Of a stretch of DNA of 64,000 nucleotides, positions 1 to 8,629 are shown piece by piece. Within the stretch, counting starts at the first letter, position 1. Each line of letters starts with the position of its first letter. The notes below the pieces were generated by a model. That model searched no databases. It saw nothing but the letters and a program-made list of their open reading frames with translations, and was not told the origin of the DNA. This DNA comes from Pseudomonas sp. H9. GTDB taxonomy: Bacteria > Pseudomonadota > Gammaproteobacteria > Pseudomonadales > Pseudomonadaceae. The position numbers and the translations under genes are program-made. Where the stretch lies: NCBI RefSeq assembly GCF_004353925.1, contig NZ_SMOK01000039.1, positions 186,001-250,000 of the forward strand, read 5' to 3'.

Positions 1-569
1 TCATCAGCCGTCACACCCGGTTGCCGGTGTATCACAGCGACATCAACCAGGTTGAAGCGGTGCTCAACACCAAATTGATCAGCCACCTGCTACCCAAGGC
101 CGAGCTGACCCGCGAAGCCCTGCAGGCGGCCTGCTACGACCCTTACTTCGTCCCTGAAAGCACCCCCTTGCAAATACAGCTGCTGAACTTCCATAAGCAA
201 CAGCGGCGCCTTGGCGTAGTGGTCGACGAATACGGCGAGGTGCTGGGTATCGTCACCCTGGAAGACATCCTTGAAGAAATCGTTGGCGAGTTCGAAGACG
301 AACACCATCAAGAAAACCCTCACATCCACCCGCAGGCCGATGGACGTTTCGTTATCGAGGGCACAGTATCGATTCGCGACTTGAACCGCAGCCTGGGCTG
401 GCACCTGCCCAGTGATGGGCCCAAGACCCTCAACGGCCTGGTCACTGAAGCCCTGGAAAGCATCCCTTCCAGTGCAGTGTGTTTGAAAATCGGCCGATAT
501 CGCCTGGAAATTCTTGAAACAGAAGACAATTGCGCCAGCCGCATACTGGTCTGGACCGTAACGCGCTAG
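1..569 (+). CDS. CorC/HlyC-like CBS-domain protein, C-terminal part (5' end outside window)
   Basis: The reading frame is open from base 3 to a TAG at 567-569, so about 188 C-terminal residues are present and the true start is upstream of the window. The sequence shows the end of a CBS pair (VVDEYGEVLGIVTLEDILEE) followed by a CorC/HlyC C-terminal domain (FVIEGTVSIRDLNRSLGW, then TLNGLVTEALESIP). Family knowledge: these domains form the cytoplasmic half of CNNM/CorC-type proteins, whose N-terminal membrane domain is linked to Mg2+/Co2+ handling. The membrane half is not in the window, so a soluble CorC form cannot be excluded. The nearest downstream gene starts 266 bases later and is probably a separate unit. 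Confidence 0.85.
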   Translation, partial: ISRHTRLPVYHSDINQVEAVLNTKLISHLLPKAELTREALQAACYDPYFVPESTPLQIQLLNFHKQQRRLGVVVDEYGEVLGIVTLEDILEEIVGEFEDEHHQENPHIHPQADGRFVIEGTVSIRDLNRSLGWHLPSDGPKTLNGLVTEALESIPSSAVCLKIGRYRLEILETEDNCASRILVWTVTR

Positions 570-835
570 TTATACTGCCCCCACGCTTACCCAGCCTGGC
601 CGTCTCGCTTGCTACCCGCTCTCAGCGTTTCCCGGTCAGTGCGCACCACTGAATAACGCGCAATTAGCGGCATTGCTTCACACCCCCGAACATTGCCTGC
701 GCCGCCCCTATCCCCAACGGGCGTATCCTCAGTCACGCGATCAACAACAATATGCTTGGGCATTGGTTTGCCAAGGCCTGCCTGTGCAGGTCGGCGGCCT
801 TGCCCGTGGAGCACTCGACTGTCAGGGACCATCGC

Positions 836-2140
836 ATGACAACTAGCAGTACTTACGACGAAACGACTCAGACCAGCTCTGGCAATTCCCCAGCACGGGT
901 CGCCACTGCCAGCTTCATCGGCACCGCCATTGAGTTTTACGACTTCTACGTTTACGCCACTGCCGCAGCACTGGTGATCGGGCCAGTGTTCTTCCCGCAG
1001 ACCTCTGGCACTGCACAGATGCTTTCGGCCTTCCTCACCTTCGGCATCGCCTTTCTGGCGCGCCCGCTGGGTTCTGCACTGTTCGGCCACTTTGGTGACC
1101 GTATCGGACGCAAATCGACCCTGGTCGCCTCACTGTTGCTGATGGGCGTATGTACCACGCTGATCGGCGTGCTGCCGGGTTATGACAGCATCGGGGCCTG
1201 GGCACCGATCCTGTTATGTGTACTGCGCTTCGGACAGGGCTTGGGACTGGGTGGCGAATGGGGCGGTGCAGCATTGCTGGCCACTGAAAACGCCCCCAAA
1301 GGCAAGCGCGCCTGGTTCGGCATGTTCCCGCAGCTAGGCCCGTCCATTGGCTTCCTGGCCGCCAACGGTCTGTTCCTGGCCCTGGCCATGCTGCTGACCG
1401 ACGAGCAATTTCGTAGCTGGGGCTGGCGTATTCCCTTCCTGCTCAGCGCCGCGCTGGTCATCGTCGGCCTCTATGTGCGCTTGAAGCTTGAAGAAACGCC
1501 GATTTTCGCCAAAGCCGTGGCGCGCCACGAGCGGGTAAAAATGCCGGTCATCGAACTGTTTGCGCAGTACTGGCTGCCGGTATTGCTGGGCTCGGCGGCG
1601 ATGGTGGTGTGCTACGCGCTGTTCTACATTTCGACGGTGTTTTCGCTCAGCTATGGCGTCTCGACCTTGGGCTACAGCCGTGAAACCTTCCTGGGCCTGC
1701 TGTGCTTCGCCGTGTTGTTCATGGCCTTGGCCACCCCGCTGTCGGCCTGGCTCAGTGACCGTTATGGGCGTAAGCCAGTGCTGATCGTTGGCGCGATTCT
1801 GGCGATTCTCTCGGGCTTTACCATGCAGCCCTTGCTGACCTCGGGCTCTACTGCCGGTGTCGCGCTGTTCCTGGCCATCGAGCTGTTTTTGATGGGCGTG
1901 ACCTTTGCCCCGATGGGCGCACTGCTGCCTGAGCTGTTTCCCACCCATGTGCGCTACACCGGAGCTTCAGCGGCCTATAACCTGGGCGGAATCGTCGGTG
2001 CCTCGGCAGCCCCCTTCTTCGCGCAGAAACTGGTGGCGATGGGCGGTTTGAGCTGGGTGGGGGGGTATGTATCGGCGGCGGCGCTGTTGAGCCTGATTGC
2101 CGTGCTATGCCTGAAAGAAACCCGGCACTCGGAGCTGTAA
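836..2140 (+). CDS. MFS transporter of the metabolite:H+ symporter type
   Basis: A 434-aa polytopic inner-membrane protein with about 12 hydrophobic segments. The MFS signature loops are present: RPLGSALFGHFGDRIGRKS between TM2 and TM3 and DRYGRKPVL in the second half. The N-terminal stretch FIGTAIEFYDFYVYATAAAL is typical of the MHS subfamily (proline/betaine, shikimate, alpha-ketoglutarate and citrate symporters). I chose ATG 836 because the protein then begins MTTSSTYDE just before TM1; an open frame runs back to 752 but adds atypical sequence. The substrate cannot be read from the sequence. The gene is monocistronic: a REP pair follows and purT lies beyond on the other strand. Confidence 0.88.
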   Translation: MTTSSTYDETTQTSSGNSPARVATASFIGTAIEFYDFYVYATAAALVIGPVFFPQTSGTAQMLSAFLTFGIAFLARPLGSALFGHFGDRIGRKSTLVASLLLMGVCTTLIGVLPGYDSIGAWAPILLCVLRFGQGLGLGGEWGGAALLATENAPKGKRAWFGMFPQLGPSIGFLAANGLFLALAMLLTDEQFRSWGWRIPFLLSAALVIVGLYVRLKLEETPIFAKAVARHERVKMPVIELFAQYWLPVLLGSAAMVVCYALFYISTVFSLSYGVSTLGYSRETFLGLLCFAVLFMALATPLSAWLSDRYGRKPVLIVGAILAILSGFTMQPLLTSGSTAGVALFLAIELFLMGVTFAPMGALLPELFPTHVRYTGASAAYNLGGIVGASAAPFFAQKLVAMGGLSWVGGYVSAAALLSLIAVLCLKETRHSEL

Positions 2141-2163
2141 GCCCCGTAGGGCCTACTGCCTTC

Positions 2164-2235
2164 GGTGGGAGCGGGCTTGCCCCGCGATTGCGTTCTGTCT
2201 GTCGCATGGCATCGCGGGGCAAGCCCGCTCCCACC
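2164..2235. repeat. REP pair (inverted)
   Basis: Two copies of the palindromic unit GTGGGAGCGGGCTTGCCCCG in opposite orientation, separated by about 20 bases, between the convergent MFS transporter and purT. This is the typical extragenic REP position. Confidence 0.93.
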
Positions 2236-2253
2236 GCAGGTTCGCGGAGAACT

Positions 2254-3435
2254 TTACAGTTCTACTTTGACCGCTTGCGAAGCGCGGGTTGCTTTGGCCC
2301 GGGCAGCTTCGATCGACTCGTCACGGGCCAGGCATACGCCCATACGGCGTTGGCCGTTGACTTCAGGTTTACCAAACAGACGAATGGCGGTGTCCGGCTC
2401 GCTCAGTGCAGCGCCGAGGTTGGCGAAGGCTGTTTGTTGCGACTGCCCTTCGACCAGGATCACCGCCGACGCCGATGGGCCGAACTGGCGGATCAGCGGA
2501 ATCGGCAAGCCAAGAATGGCCCGCGCATGCAGGGCGAACTGCGACAGGTCTTGGGAGATCAAGGTCACCAGCCCGGTGTCGTGCGGACGCGGCGACACTT
2601 CGCTGAACCACACCTGATCGCCCTTGATGAACAGCTCTACACCAAACATGCCGCGGCCACCCAGTGCCTCGGTCACGGCCTTGGCGACCCGCTCGGATTC
2701 GGCCAGGGCTTTGGGGCTCATGACTTGCGGCTGCCAAGACTCTTGATAGTCACCCTTCTCCTGGCGATGCCCTACCGGCGCGCAGAAGGTGGTGCCACCA
2801 ACATGACGCACGGTCAGCAGGGTGATCTCGTAGTCGAAATCAATGAAACCTTCGATGATGACCCGGCCCTTGCCTGCACGACCGCCTTCCTGAGCGTAGT
2901 CCCAGGCCTTCTGAACATCATCGCGGCTGCGCAGCAGGCTTTGGCCCTTGCCTGAGGAGCTCATCACCGGCTTGACCACGCACGGGAACCCCAGGTCCTC
3001 GACAGCCTTGCTGTAGTCTTCGAAGGTATCGGCAAAGTGGTATGGCGAGGTCGGCAAATCCAGCTCTTCAGCCGCCAGACGACGAATGCCTTCACGGTTC
3101 ATGGTCAACTGCGCAGCTCGCGCGGTTGGCACCACGGTGAAGCCTTCGCTCTCCAGCTCAACCAGGGTCGCAGTGGCGATGGCTTCGATTTCCGGCACGA
3201 TGTAGTGCGGTTTCTCAGCTTCGATCACAGCGCGCAGCGCGGCACCATCGAGCATGTTGACCACATGGCTGCGATGCGCGACTTGCATGGCCGGAGCATC
3301 GGCGTAACGGTCCACGGCGATCACCTCAACGCCCAGGCGCTGCAGCTCGATCACCACTTCCTTGCCCAGCTCGCCGCAGCCACACAACAGTACGCGGGTC
3401 GCTGTTGGCGACAATGGGGTTCCGATACGGGTCAT
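2254..3435 (-). CDS. purT: Formate-dependent phosphoribosylglycinamide formyltransferase (GAR transformylase 2)
   Basis: A 393-aa cytoplasmic ATP-grasp enzyme that makes formyl-GAR from GAR, formate and ATP in purine synthesis, independently of tetrahydrofolate. The N-terminal nucleotide-binding fold (VLLCGCGELGKEVVIELQRL) is followed by the ATP-grasp core, with the loop VMSSSGKGQSLLRS near residue 160 and the metal-binding segment FSEVSPRPHDTGLVT near residue 285. The length matches the usual 392-393 aa. The start is ATG 3435. It is a single gene, with the REP pair behind it and a VUT-type membrane protein gene upstream on the same strand. Confidence 0.97.
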   Translation of the reverse strand: MTRIGTPLSPTATRVLLCGCGELGKEVVIELQRLGVEVIAVDRYADAPAMQVAHRSHVVNMLDGAALRAVIEAEKPHYIVPEIEAIATATLVELESEGFTVVPTARAAQLTMNREGIRRLAAEELDLPTSPYHFADTFEDYSKAVEDLGFPCVVKPVMSSSGKGQSLLRSRDDVQKAWDYAQEGGRAGKGRVIIEGFIDFDYEITLLTVRHVGGTTFCAPVGHRQEKGDYQESWQPQVMSPKALAESERVAKAVTEALGGRGMFGVELFIKGDQVWFSEVSPRPHDTGLVTLISQDLSQFALHARAILGLPIPLIRQFGPSASAVILVEGQSQQTAFANLGAALSEPDTAIRLFGKPEVNGQRRMGVCLARDESIEAARAKATRASQAVKVEL

Positions 3436-3530
3436 CTCAAGTCCTCAGAGGGAAGGATTCCTGGGCTGCCTTTCAAGCGGGCAACCCGGTGAAAAGGAGC
3501 GCCATTTTACATGAAGCAGGCTGCGAGGCC

Positions 3531-3998
3531 TCAACCGGTGATGGCACGCTTGCGCAAACGCCAGGCCATGATCAGCCAGACCGCCGTCACACCGGCGAAC
3601 TTGGAGGCCAGAGCGGTGCTCACGACCGCTGGGGTCAAGGCGCCGATCATGCCGAAGAAGATGAAGGTATCGATAGGGATGCTCAGCGCCGAACTCAGCC
3701 AGAGACGGTCGTGCAGGGGGCGCTTGGTGATACTGAAGACCAGCCAGTCGATCAGCTCCGACACTGCGAAGGCGGTAGCACTGGCCAAGGCAATGGCCGG
3801 CTCCGAGGTGACATACGACAGCACCAGGGCCACCAGCATGGCAACCAGCGCACCGTGACCGTAACGGGTCTGCACCATGTCACGGAGGATAAACACCAGG
3901 CCACCCCAGGCCGACCAGATGACATCCAGGTGGGGGGCGCTGGAAAAGGCGTAGTTGATCAGCACAACGCTGCTGATATAGGCAATCAGAAAGGGCAT
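3531..3998 (-). CDS. VUT-family (vitamin-uptake-like) integral membrane protein
   Basis: A 155-aa hydrophobic protein with four to five predicted membrane segments, starting at the N-terminus (FLIAYISSVVLINYAF). Features of the VUT/YhhQ-like group include the acidic/aromatic pattern SELIDWLVFSI and a basic C-terminus (WRLRKRAITG). Characterised YhhQ-type relatives carry queuosine precursors; this short version is not shown to do so and the substrate is open. It starts at ATG 3998. It ends 95 bases before purT on the same strand, so cotranscription is possible. Assignment is by overall resemblance. Confidence 0.7.
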   Translation of the reverse strand: MPFLIAYISSVVLINYAFSSAPHLDVIWSAWGGLVFILRDMVQTRYGHGALVAMLVALVLSYVTSEPAIALASATAFAVSELIDWLVFSITKRPLHDRLWLSSALSIPIDTFIFFGMIGALTPAVVSTALASKFAGVTAVWLIMAWRLRKRAITG

Positions 3999-4061
3999 GG
4001 GATAGACCGCAGGACAAGCGCTACAGGGTACTGCAGCTGCCGCCTGCGGCCAAGTACCGGA

Positions 4062-4274
4062 TCAGCAGGCAGCGCCGTTGACGCTGAGGATCAGCCCTGC
4101 CGCCACGGCTCGCTCATGACAGCGCATCAGCACCTGGCGGCGCTCACTGTTGTCCATCCGCCCCCAGCGGGTGATTTCGGCAGCACTGCGCTGGCAGCCG
4201 GTGCAGATGTCGTCGTCATCCAGGGCACAAATGTGCACGCAGGGTGAAGCGACCGGGCGTTCGGTACTGCTCAT
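4062..4274 (-). CDS. DUF1289 small cysteine protein
   Basis: A 70-aa protein with the DUF1289 pattern: SPCVHICALDDDDICTGCQR followed by a helical EITRWGRMDNSERRQVL. Three N-terminal cysteines suggest a metal or redox site; no function is established for the family. The ATG at 4274 shares its A with the TGA stop of the upstream carbonic anhydrase gene (TGATG), so translational coupling is very likely and the two genes form an operon. Confidence 0.88.
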   Translation of the reverse strand: MSSTERPVASPCVHICALDDDDICTGCQRSAAEITRWGRMDNSERRQVLMRCHERAVAAGLILSVNGAAC

Positions 4275-4798
4275 CAATCCTCCTGAGGCGCCAGATCACG
4301 GGCATAGCGCTCGGCGTTATGCACGTAATGTGCAGCGCTGGCCTCGAGCATCTTCTTCTGCTCGTCGGTCAGCTCTCGCACTACCTTGCCTGGTGAGCCC
4401 ATCACCAATGAACCATCGGGAATTTCCTTGCCTTCCGGAATCAGGGCATTGGCGCCGATGATGCAGTATTTGCCAATACGCGCGCCATTGAGAATGACCG
4501 CATTAATACCCACCAGGCTGTGGTCGCCCACTGTGCAGCCATGCAGCATGGCGTTATGGCCGACGGTAACGCCTTTGCCCAGGGTCAGCGGCGAGCCCAT
4601 GTCGGTATGCATCACTGTACCGTCTTGAACGTTACTGTTCTCACCGATATCGATCAGCTCGTTATCGCCGCGCAGGACTGCGCCGAACCAGACGTTGGCC
4701 CCCGCCTGCAGGCGTACCTTGCCGATCAACGTGGCAGTGGGCGCCACCCAGCTGTTTGGATGGGTTTCGACCCGCAGGTCGCCCAGACGGTATTTCAT
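4274..4798 (-). CDS. Gamma-class carbonic anhydrase-like hexapeptide protein
   Basis: A 174-aa protein that is almost entirely left-handed beta-helix hexapeptide repeats (WVAPTATLIGKVRLQAGANV and onward), with histidines at the expected metal positions (GTVMHTD, VGHNAMLHGC). Family knowledge: YrdA/PaaY-type gamma carbonic anhydrases are trimers with metal bound between subunits; activity varies and is not proven here. ATG 4798 is preferred over the longer open frame because GAGGAAC lies about 7 bases upstream. It is translationally coupled to the DUF1289 gene downstream. Confidence 0.9.
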   Translation of the reverse strand: MKYRLGDLRVETHPNSWVAPTATLIGKVRLQAGANVWFGAVLRGDNELIDIGENSNVQDGTVMHTDMGSPLTLGKGVTVGHNAMLHGCTVGDHSLVGINAVILNGARIGKYCIIGANALIPEGKEIPDGSLVMGSPGKVVRELTDEQKKMLEASAAHYVHNAERYARDLAPQED

Positions 4799-4841
4799 GC
4801 GTAGTTCCTCACGGTCCGGCAGTGATGGCGGGTGAGCCCGC

Positions 4842-5441
4842 TCAAATTGGAATGAAGCGCTCTGGCGGTTGATGCAAATTGATCTGGGCATCGTAAAGCA
4901 AGTTGACCAGCTCGACGATCATGATTGCCGACAGCCCCCAGATTTTGTACTCGCCATAGCGGTAGCTGGGCACATACCAACTGCGCCCCTGGTAGTCGAT
5001 ACGGTGGGTGTGATCGCGCGGGTCCTGGCGGAAGAACTCCAGCGGCACAGTGAACACCGCAGCGATTTCCGCATCATTGGCGCGATACTCGACAAAGTCG
5101 GGTATCAGCCCGACGAAAGGCGTGACCTTCAAGCCATGCAACGAAATCAGCGGGCTCAACGGTCCGATGACCTCCACCAGGCCGGGCGGCAGGCCGATTT
5201 CCTCTTCGGCTTCACGCAGGGCGGTAAACATCAGGTCAGGGTCTTCAGGGTCGCGGCGCCCGCCAGGGAAGGCAACTTCACCACCATGGGTCGACAGCCC
5301 CTTGGCGCGCAAGGTCAACACCAGCTCAGGCTCTTCACTACGGGTGATGGGCAATAACACAGCTGCCTCGGGAAAACGACGATCGGTTTCCAGGGTACCC
5401 GGCGTATGACTGCTCACGCGGCGAAGTAGCTCGTCCAGCAT
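4842..5441 (-). CDS. Nudix hydrolase, CoA pyrophosphatase type
   Basis: A 199-aa protein with a full Nudix box, GGRRDPEDPDLMFTALREAE continuing into EEIGL, preceded by the HGGEVAFPGGRRD context that typifies the NudL/CoAse subgroup, which splits coenzyme A into 3',5'-ADP and 4'-phosphopantetheine. The C-terminal part (VPSYRYGEYKIWGLSAIMIV) is also characteristic. ATG 5441 is chosen because GAGAGAG lies just upstream and the protein then begins MLDELLRRV. It is divergent from a second Nudix gene, with starts 134 bases apart. It ends 43 bases before the carbonic anhydrase start and may share its transcript. Confidence 0.9.
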   Translation of the reverse strand: MLDELLRRVSSHTPGTLETDRRFPEAAVLLPITRSEEPELVLTLRAKGLSTHGGEVAFPGGRRDPEDPDLMFTALREAEEEIGLPPGLVEVIGPLSPLISLHGLKVTPFVGLIPDFVEYRANDAEIAAVFTVPLEFFRQDPRDHTHRIDYQGRSWYVPSYRYGEYKIWGLSAIMIVELVNLLYDAQINLHQPPERFIPI

Positions 5442-5574
5442 TGCTCTCTCTCGATTCCAAAGCCCGGTCTGCATGATGCACCAAAGCCGCGAGCCGCCCA
5501 AGCCCCGAGGTGAACCGGCTTGCAGCCGCAGCGAAAGTCGCGCAAAGATAAGCACAACCTATAGGAATAAAAGC

Positions 5575-6129
5575 ATGAAATTCTGCAGCGCGTGCGGCAA
5601 TCCGGTAATTCAACGCATTCCCGAAGGCGATACACGTCTGCGTTATGTGTGCGAGCACTGCCAGACCATTCATTACCAGAACCCCAATATCGTCGCTGGC
5701 GTCCTGCCAACCTGGGGCAGCCAGGTCTTATTGTGCCGCCGGGCGATCGAGCCGCGCCGGGGTTACTGGACGCTGCCGGCCGGCTTCATGGAGAACGGCG
5801 AGACACTGGAACAAGCCGCCCGTCGCGAAACCGTCGAAGAAGCGTGTGCCCGCGTCGGGCAAATGAGCCTGTACCAGCTGTTCGACTTGCCACACATCAA
5901 CCAGGTGCATGTGTTCTTCCGCGCCGAGCTGGCCGATCTGGCATTCGACGTTGGCGTCGAGAGCCTGGAAGTGCGGCTTTTCGATGAAAATGAAATCCCG
6001 TGGGACGAGCTGGCTTTCAGGACCGTGACGCGTACCCTAGAATGCTATTATCGTGACCGCATCGAGCAGCAGTACCCAATTGGCAACGAATGTCTGCCAC
6101 CCTTGCTCGTTTCGTCACTCAACACCTAG
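5575..6129 (+). CDS. Nudix hydrolase with N-terminal zinc ribbon
   Basis: A 184-aa protein. A CxxC pair at residues 3-6 (CSACG) and a second at residues 27-30 (CEHCQ) form a zinc ribbon, followed by a Nudix fold with the box GFMENGETLEQAARRETVEE. The layout resembles the NudC/ADP-ribose pyrophosphatase-like group, but the substrate cannot be assigned. ATG 5575 has TAGGA about 8 bases upstream and the zinc ribbon begins immediately after, which fixes the start. The L,D-transpeptidase gene follows 19 bases later on the same strand. Confidence 0.9.
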   Translation: MKFCSACGNPVIQRIPEGDTRLRYVCEHCQTIHYQNPNIVAGVLPTWGSQVLLCRRAIEPRRGYWTLPAGFMENGETLEQAARRETVEEACARVGQMSLYQLFDLPHINQVHVFFRAELADLAFDVGVESLEVRLFDENEIPWDELAFRTVTRTLECYYRDRIEQQYPIGNECLPPLLVSSLNT

Positions 6130-6148
6130 TTTTCAGGGATATCGTTTC

Positions 6149-6706
6149 ATGCGCTGGTTGTTTGCCCTTTTCTGCCTGAGTGTGGCTTCGGTGTCACAGG
6201 CAGGGTTTACCGAAACGATCGTGACCAAACCTATTCAGAAGGTCGCGCCCTCGCCTCTCCAGCCAAAACCCGGCTCAACGGCGCTGATCGACAAGATCCT
6301 GGTGATCAAGTCGGAACGCCGCCTGCAACTGATCAGTGGCGGCGCACCGCTGAAAACTTATCGCATTTCCCTGGGCAAACAGCCCAAGGGCCCGAAGTTG
6401 CAAGAGGGTGACAAACGCACCCCAGAGGGCTTTTACTGGATCGACTGGCGCAAGGAAAGCGATCGCTACAACCTGGCCATGCATGTGTCCTACCCGAACA
6501 TCAGCGACTCCGCACGGGCACGCCGTGAAGGTGTACCGCCCGGCGGCATGATCATGATCCACGGCACCCCGCTGGACGAGGAATACCCTGAAGAGGTGTT
6601 CCATACACTGGACTGGACCGAGGGCTGCATTGCCATGACCAATCGCGACATGCGTGAAGTCTGGGACATGGTGCCCGACGGCACGATGATCGAAATTCGC
6701 CCTTGA
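6149..6706 (+). CDS. L,D-transpeptidase (YkuD) family protein, exported
   Basis: A 185-aa protein with a signal peptide (MRWLFALFCLSVASVSQA, cleavage near residue 18). The YkuD domain begins at about residue 47 (ILVIKSERRLQLISGG) and carries the catalytic pattern MIHGTP ... WTEGCIAMTNRDM, with the nucleophilic Cys in TEGC. Enzymes of this family act in the periplasm, forming 3-3 peptidoglycan crosslinks or attaching lipoproteins; which applies here is unknown. ATG 6149 is preferred over the longer open frame because it gives a clean signal peptide. A hairpin at 6726-6746 follows. Confidence 0.9.
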   Translation: MRWLFALFCLSVASVSQAGFTETIVTKPIQKVAPSPLQPKPGSTALIDKILVIKSERRLQLISGGAPLKTYRISLGKQPKGPKLQEGDKRTPEGFYWIDWRKESDRYNLAMHVSYPNISDSARARREGVPPGGMIMIHGTPLDEEYPEEVFHTLDWTEGCIAMTNRDMREVWDMVPDGTMIEIRP

Positions 6707-6725
6707 TCTGACATCACCTCCTACA

Positions 6726-6746
6726 TTCCGGCGCCTAGCGCCGGAA
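6726..6746 (+). terminator. Hairpin after the L,D-transpeptidase gene, possible terminator
   Basis: A perfect 9-bp inverted repeat, TTCCGGCGC, a 3-base loop, then GCGCCGGAA. It starts 19 bases after the stop codon. The T-run behind it is weak, so it is either an imperfect intrinsic terminator or a 3' stabilising hairpin. Confidence 0.5.
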
Positions 6747-6850
6747 ATCCCTTACTCGGTTCAAGCTTGAGCCTTACAGGCTGACAGGCTTCGTACCGCA
6801 TCCAAACGAATAGTCACGTCCATAAAATCCGCTCAATCGGATGATCCGGT

Positions 6851-8602
6851 GTGTTTTCAGCACTCACCAACCTGGACGCGACTGAAATGCCCAAGGCCCC
6901 CTGCCGCACCGCTGCACGCCTCTGCCCCTGGCAAATGACCTGCCTCGCCCTGGGCTTTGCGGGCTTGTTGCCGTGGGCTGCGCAATCGGCTAAGGCTGAC
7001 AGCCTCCCGGCGGTGCAACAACTTCAGGATCAACGCCTACAGCGTGAACAGCTGGAGCAACGTCAACGCCTGCGCACACTGCAACGCTCGGATCACCCCT
7101 CTCCCGCCAGTACAGAAACCGCTGCCAACGCCGACAGTGGCCCGTGCTGGCCATTGCGCGGGCTGCGCCTGGCCGGCAATCAGCAGCTGTCTTCTGCCGA
7201 ACTGGCCGACGCACTGAGGCCGTTGATCATCCCGTGCATGGGGCCTTCCCGGATCAACCAGGTGCTCAAGGCCATCACTCAACACTATGTACAAGCCGGC
7301 TATGTCGCCAGCCGCCCCTACCTTGCCAGCCGCCCGGTGGCCGGGGGCACGCTGGACATCGTGATTGTCGAGGGTTTTGTCGAGTCGGTCGAACTGGCCG
7401 AGCCCGACCTTCCCCTTTCGATGAACAGCGCCTTTCCGACGCTACTGGGCCAGCCCTTGCGCTTGAGCGAACTGGAACAAGGCCTGGATCAGCTGAACCG
7501 GTTGAAGGCCTTTGATCTGGGCGTCGATTTGCTCCCCGGCAGCACGGCTGGCGCCACCCGCGTTGTCGTGATTCCCAGGCAGATCAGCAATCGTTGGCAC
7601 CTGGGTAGCGTCTTCGACAATCGCGGTAGCGCACAGACCGGGCGCGATCGCCTGAGCCTGAGCTTCGGTTTGGACAGCCCTCTGCAACTCAATGACTTCC
7701 TGCAGGTTTCGGCCAACTCCACCGTAAAAACCGGCCCACGTTACAGCCGGGGCTACGGGGTTTACTACAACATCCCCTATGGCGCCTGGACTTACGCTGT
7801 CAGTTTCAACCAGGTTCACTACCAGTCCCGCTTTCGCGGTCGCGATCTACGTAGCAGCGGTCAGAGCGATTTCTACAGTCTGGGCCTGGAGCGCAACCTG
7901 TGGCGCAATCAACAGGGGTTGCTCAGCAGCAGTCTGCGCCTGGAGCACAAGCGCCTGGACAGCTACCTGAACGAACAACACCTGCAAGTGCAAAGCCCGA
8001 CACTCACCAGCGTTGAAGCAGGGCTGAATGCGCTCTGGCTGGAAGCTGGCCTGTGGAGTGCCTACCTGGGTGTCAGCCGGGGCCTGGGCGGGTTCGGTGC
8101 CGACCGCGACGCCCTGTTTCGCCACGCGCCCCAACCGCGCTTTCGCAAGTACCGCGCCCAGTTGCTGCACCTGCGCCAAAGTCGCGATCCGGGCTGGCCA
8201 TGGCGCTGGCAAAGCGAGCTGAACCTGCAATACAGCCCCGATGCCCTGCCCGCCGTCGAGCAGCAGCTACTGAGCGACAACAGCGGTGTACGCGGTTTCC
8301 GAGAACTACTGATTTCCGGCGCCAGTGGTGCGATCTGGCGCAACAACCTGAGCCAGCCCCTGACGCTGGATCTTCCTCACGGCCTGGTCCTGAGCCCGCA
8401 ACTGGGCGTGGATCTGGGTTGGAGCAAATTCGACCATGGCAGCGCTGCGCAGCGGCTGATCGGCGCTCACGCCGGCCTTGAATTGAGCCTGCCCGACAGC
8501 CGCCTCACGCTCGACTACCAGCGCGCACTGCATGCCAGTGCAACACCACACCAGCAACTTGAATCGGGGTACTGGCTGCTGGAGTGGGTACTGAACATCT
8601 GA
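6851..8602 (+). CDS. Two-partner secretion outer-membrane transporter (FhaC/ShlB family, TpsB)
   Basis: Up to 583 aa from GTG 6851; ATG 6887 (571 aa) is an equally plausible start and neither has a strong ribosome-binding site. The order is signal peptide (CLALGFAGLLPWAAQSAKA), Gln/Arg-rich linker helix, POTRA domains (GLRLAGNQQLSSAELADAL and TLDIVIVEGFVESVEL), then a beta-barrel from about residue 230 (GSVFDNRGSAQTGRDRLSLS) to a C-terminal aromatic/aliphatic strand (YWLLEWVLNI). Family knowledge: TpsB proteins recognise the TPS domain of their partner in the periplasm and move it across the outer membrane. The partner gene starts 27 bases downstream, so this is an operon. Confidence 0.92.
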   Translation: MFSALTNLDATEMPKAPCRTAARLCPWQMTCLALGFAGLLPWAAQSAKADSLPAVQQLQDQRLQREQLEQRQRLRTLQRSDHPSPASTETAANADSGPCWPLRGLRLAGNQQLSSAELADALRPLIIPCMGPSRINQVLKAITQHYVQAGYVASRPYLASRPVAGGTLDIVIVEGFVESVELAEPDLPLSMNSAFPTLLGQPLRLSELEQGLDQLNRLKAFDLGVDLLPGSTAGATRVVVIPRQISNRWHLGSVFDNRGSAQTGRDRLSLSFGLDSPLQLNDFLQVSANSTVKTGPRYSRGYGVYYNIPYGAWTYAVSFNQVHYQSRFRGRDLRSSGQSDFYSLGLERNLWRNQQGLLSSSLRLEHKRLDSYLNEQHLQVQSPTLTSVEAGLNALWLEAGLWSAYLGVSRGLGGFGADRDALFRHAPQPRFRKYRAQLLHLRQSRDPGWPWRWQSELNLQYSPDALPAVEQQLLSDNSGVRGFRELLISGASGAIWRNNLSQPLTLDLPHGLVLSPQLGVDLGWSKFDHGSAAQRLIGAHAGLELSLPDSRLTLDYQRALHASATPHQQLESGYWLLEWVLNI

Positions 8603-8629
8603 TGTCCACAACAACAAAGAGAGACGACC

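Noticed and set aside
571..835. Open frame without an ATG between the CBS protein and the MFS gene
   Set aside because: It is open in one frame up to a stop in the MFS start region, but has no credible start codon or ribosome-binding site and no recognisable similarity. It could be a remnant, but cannot be supported.
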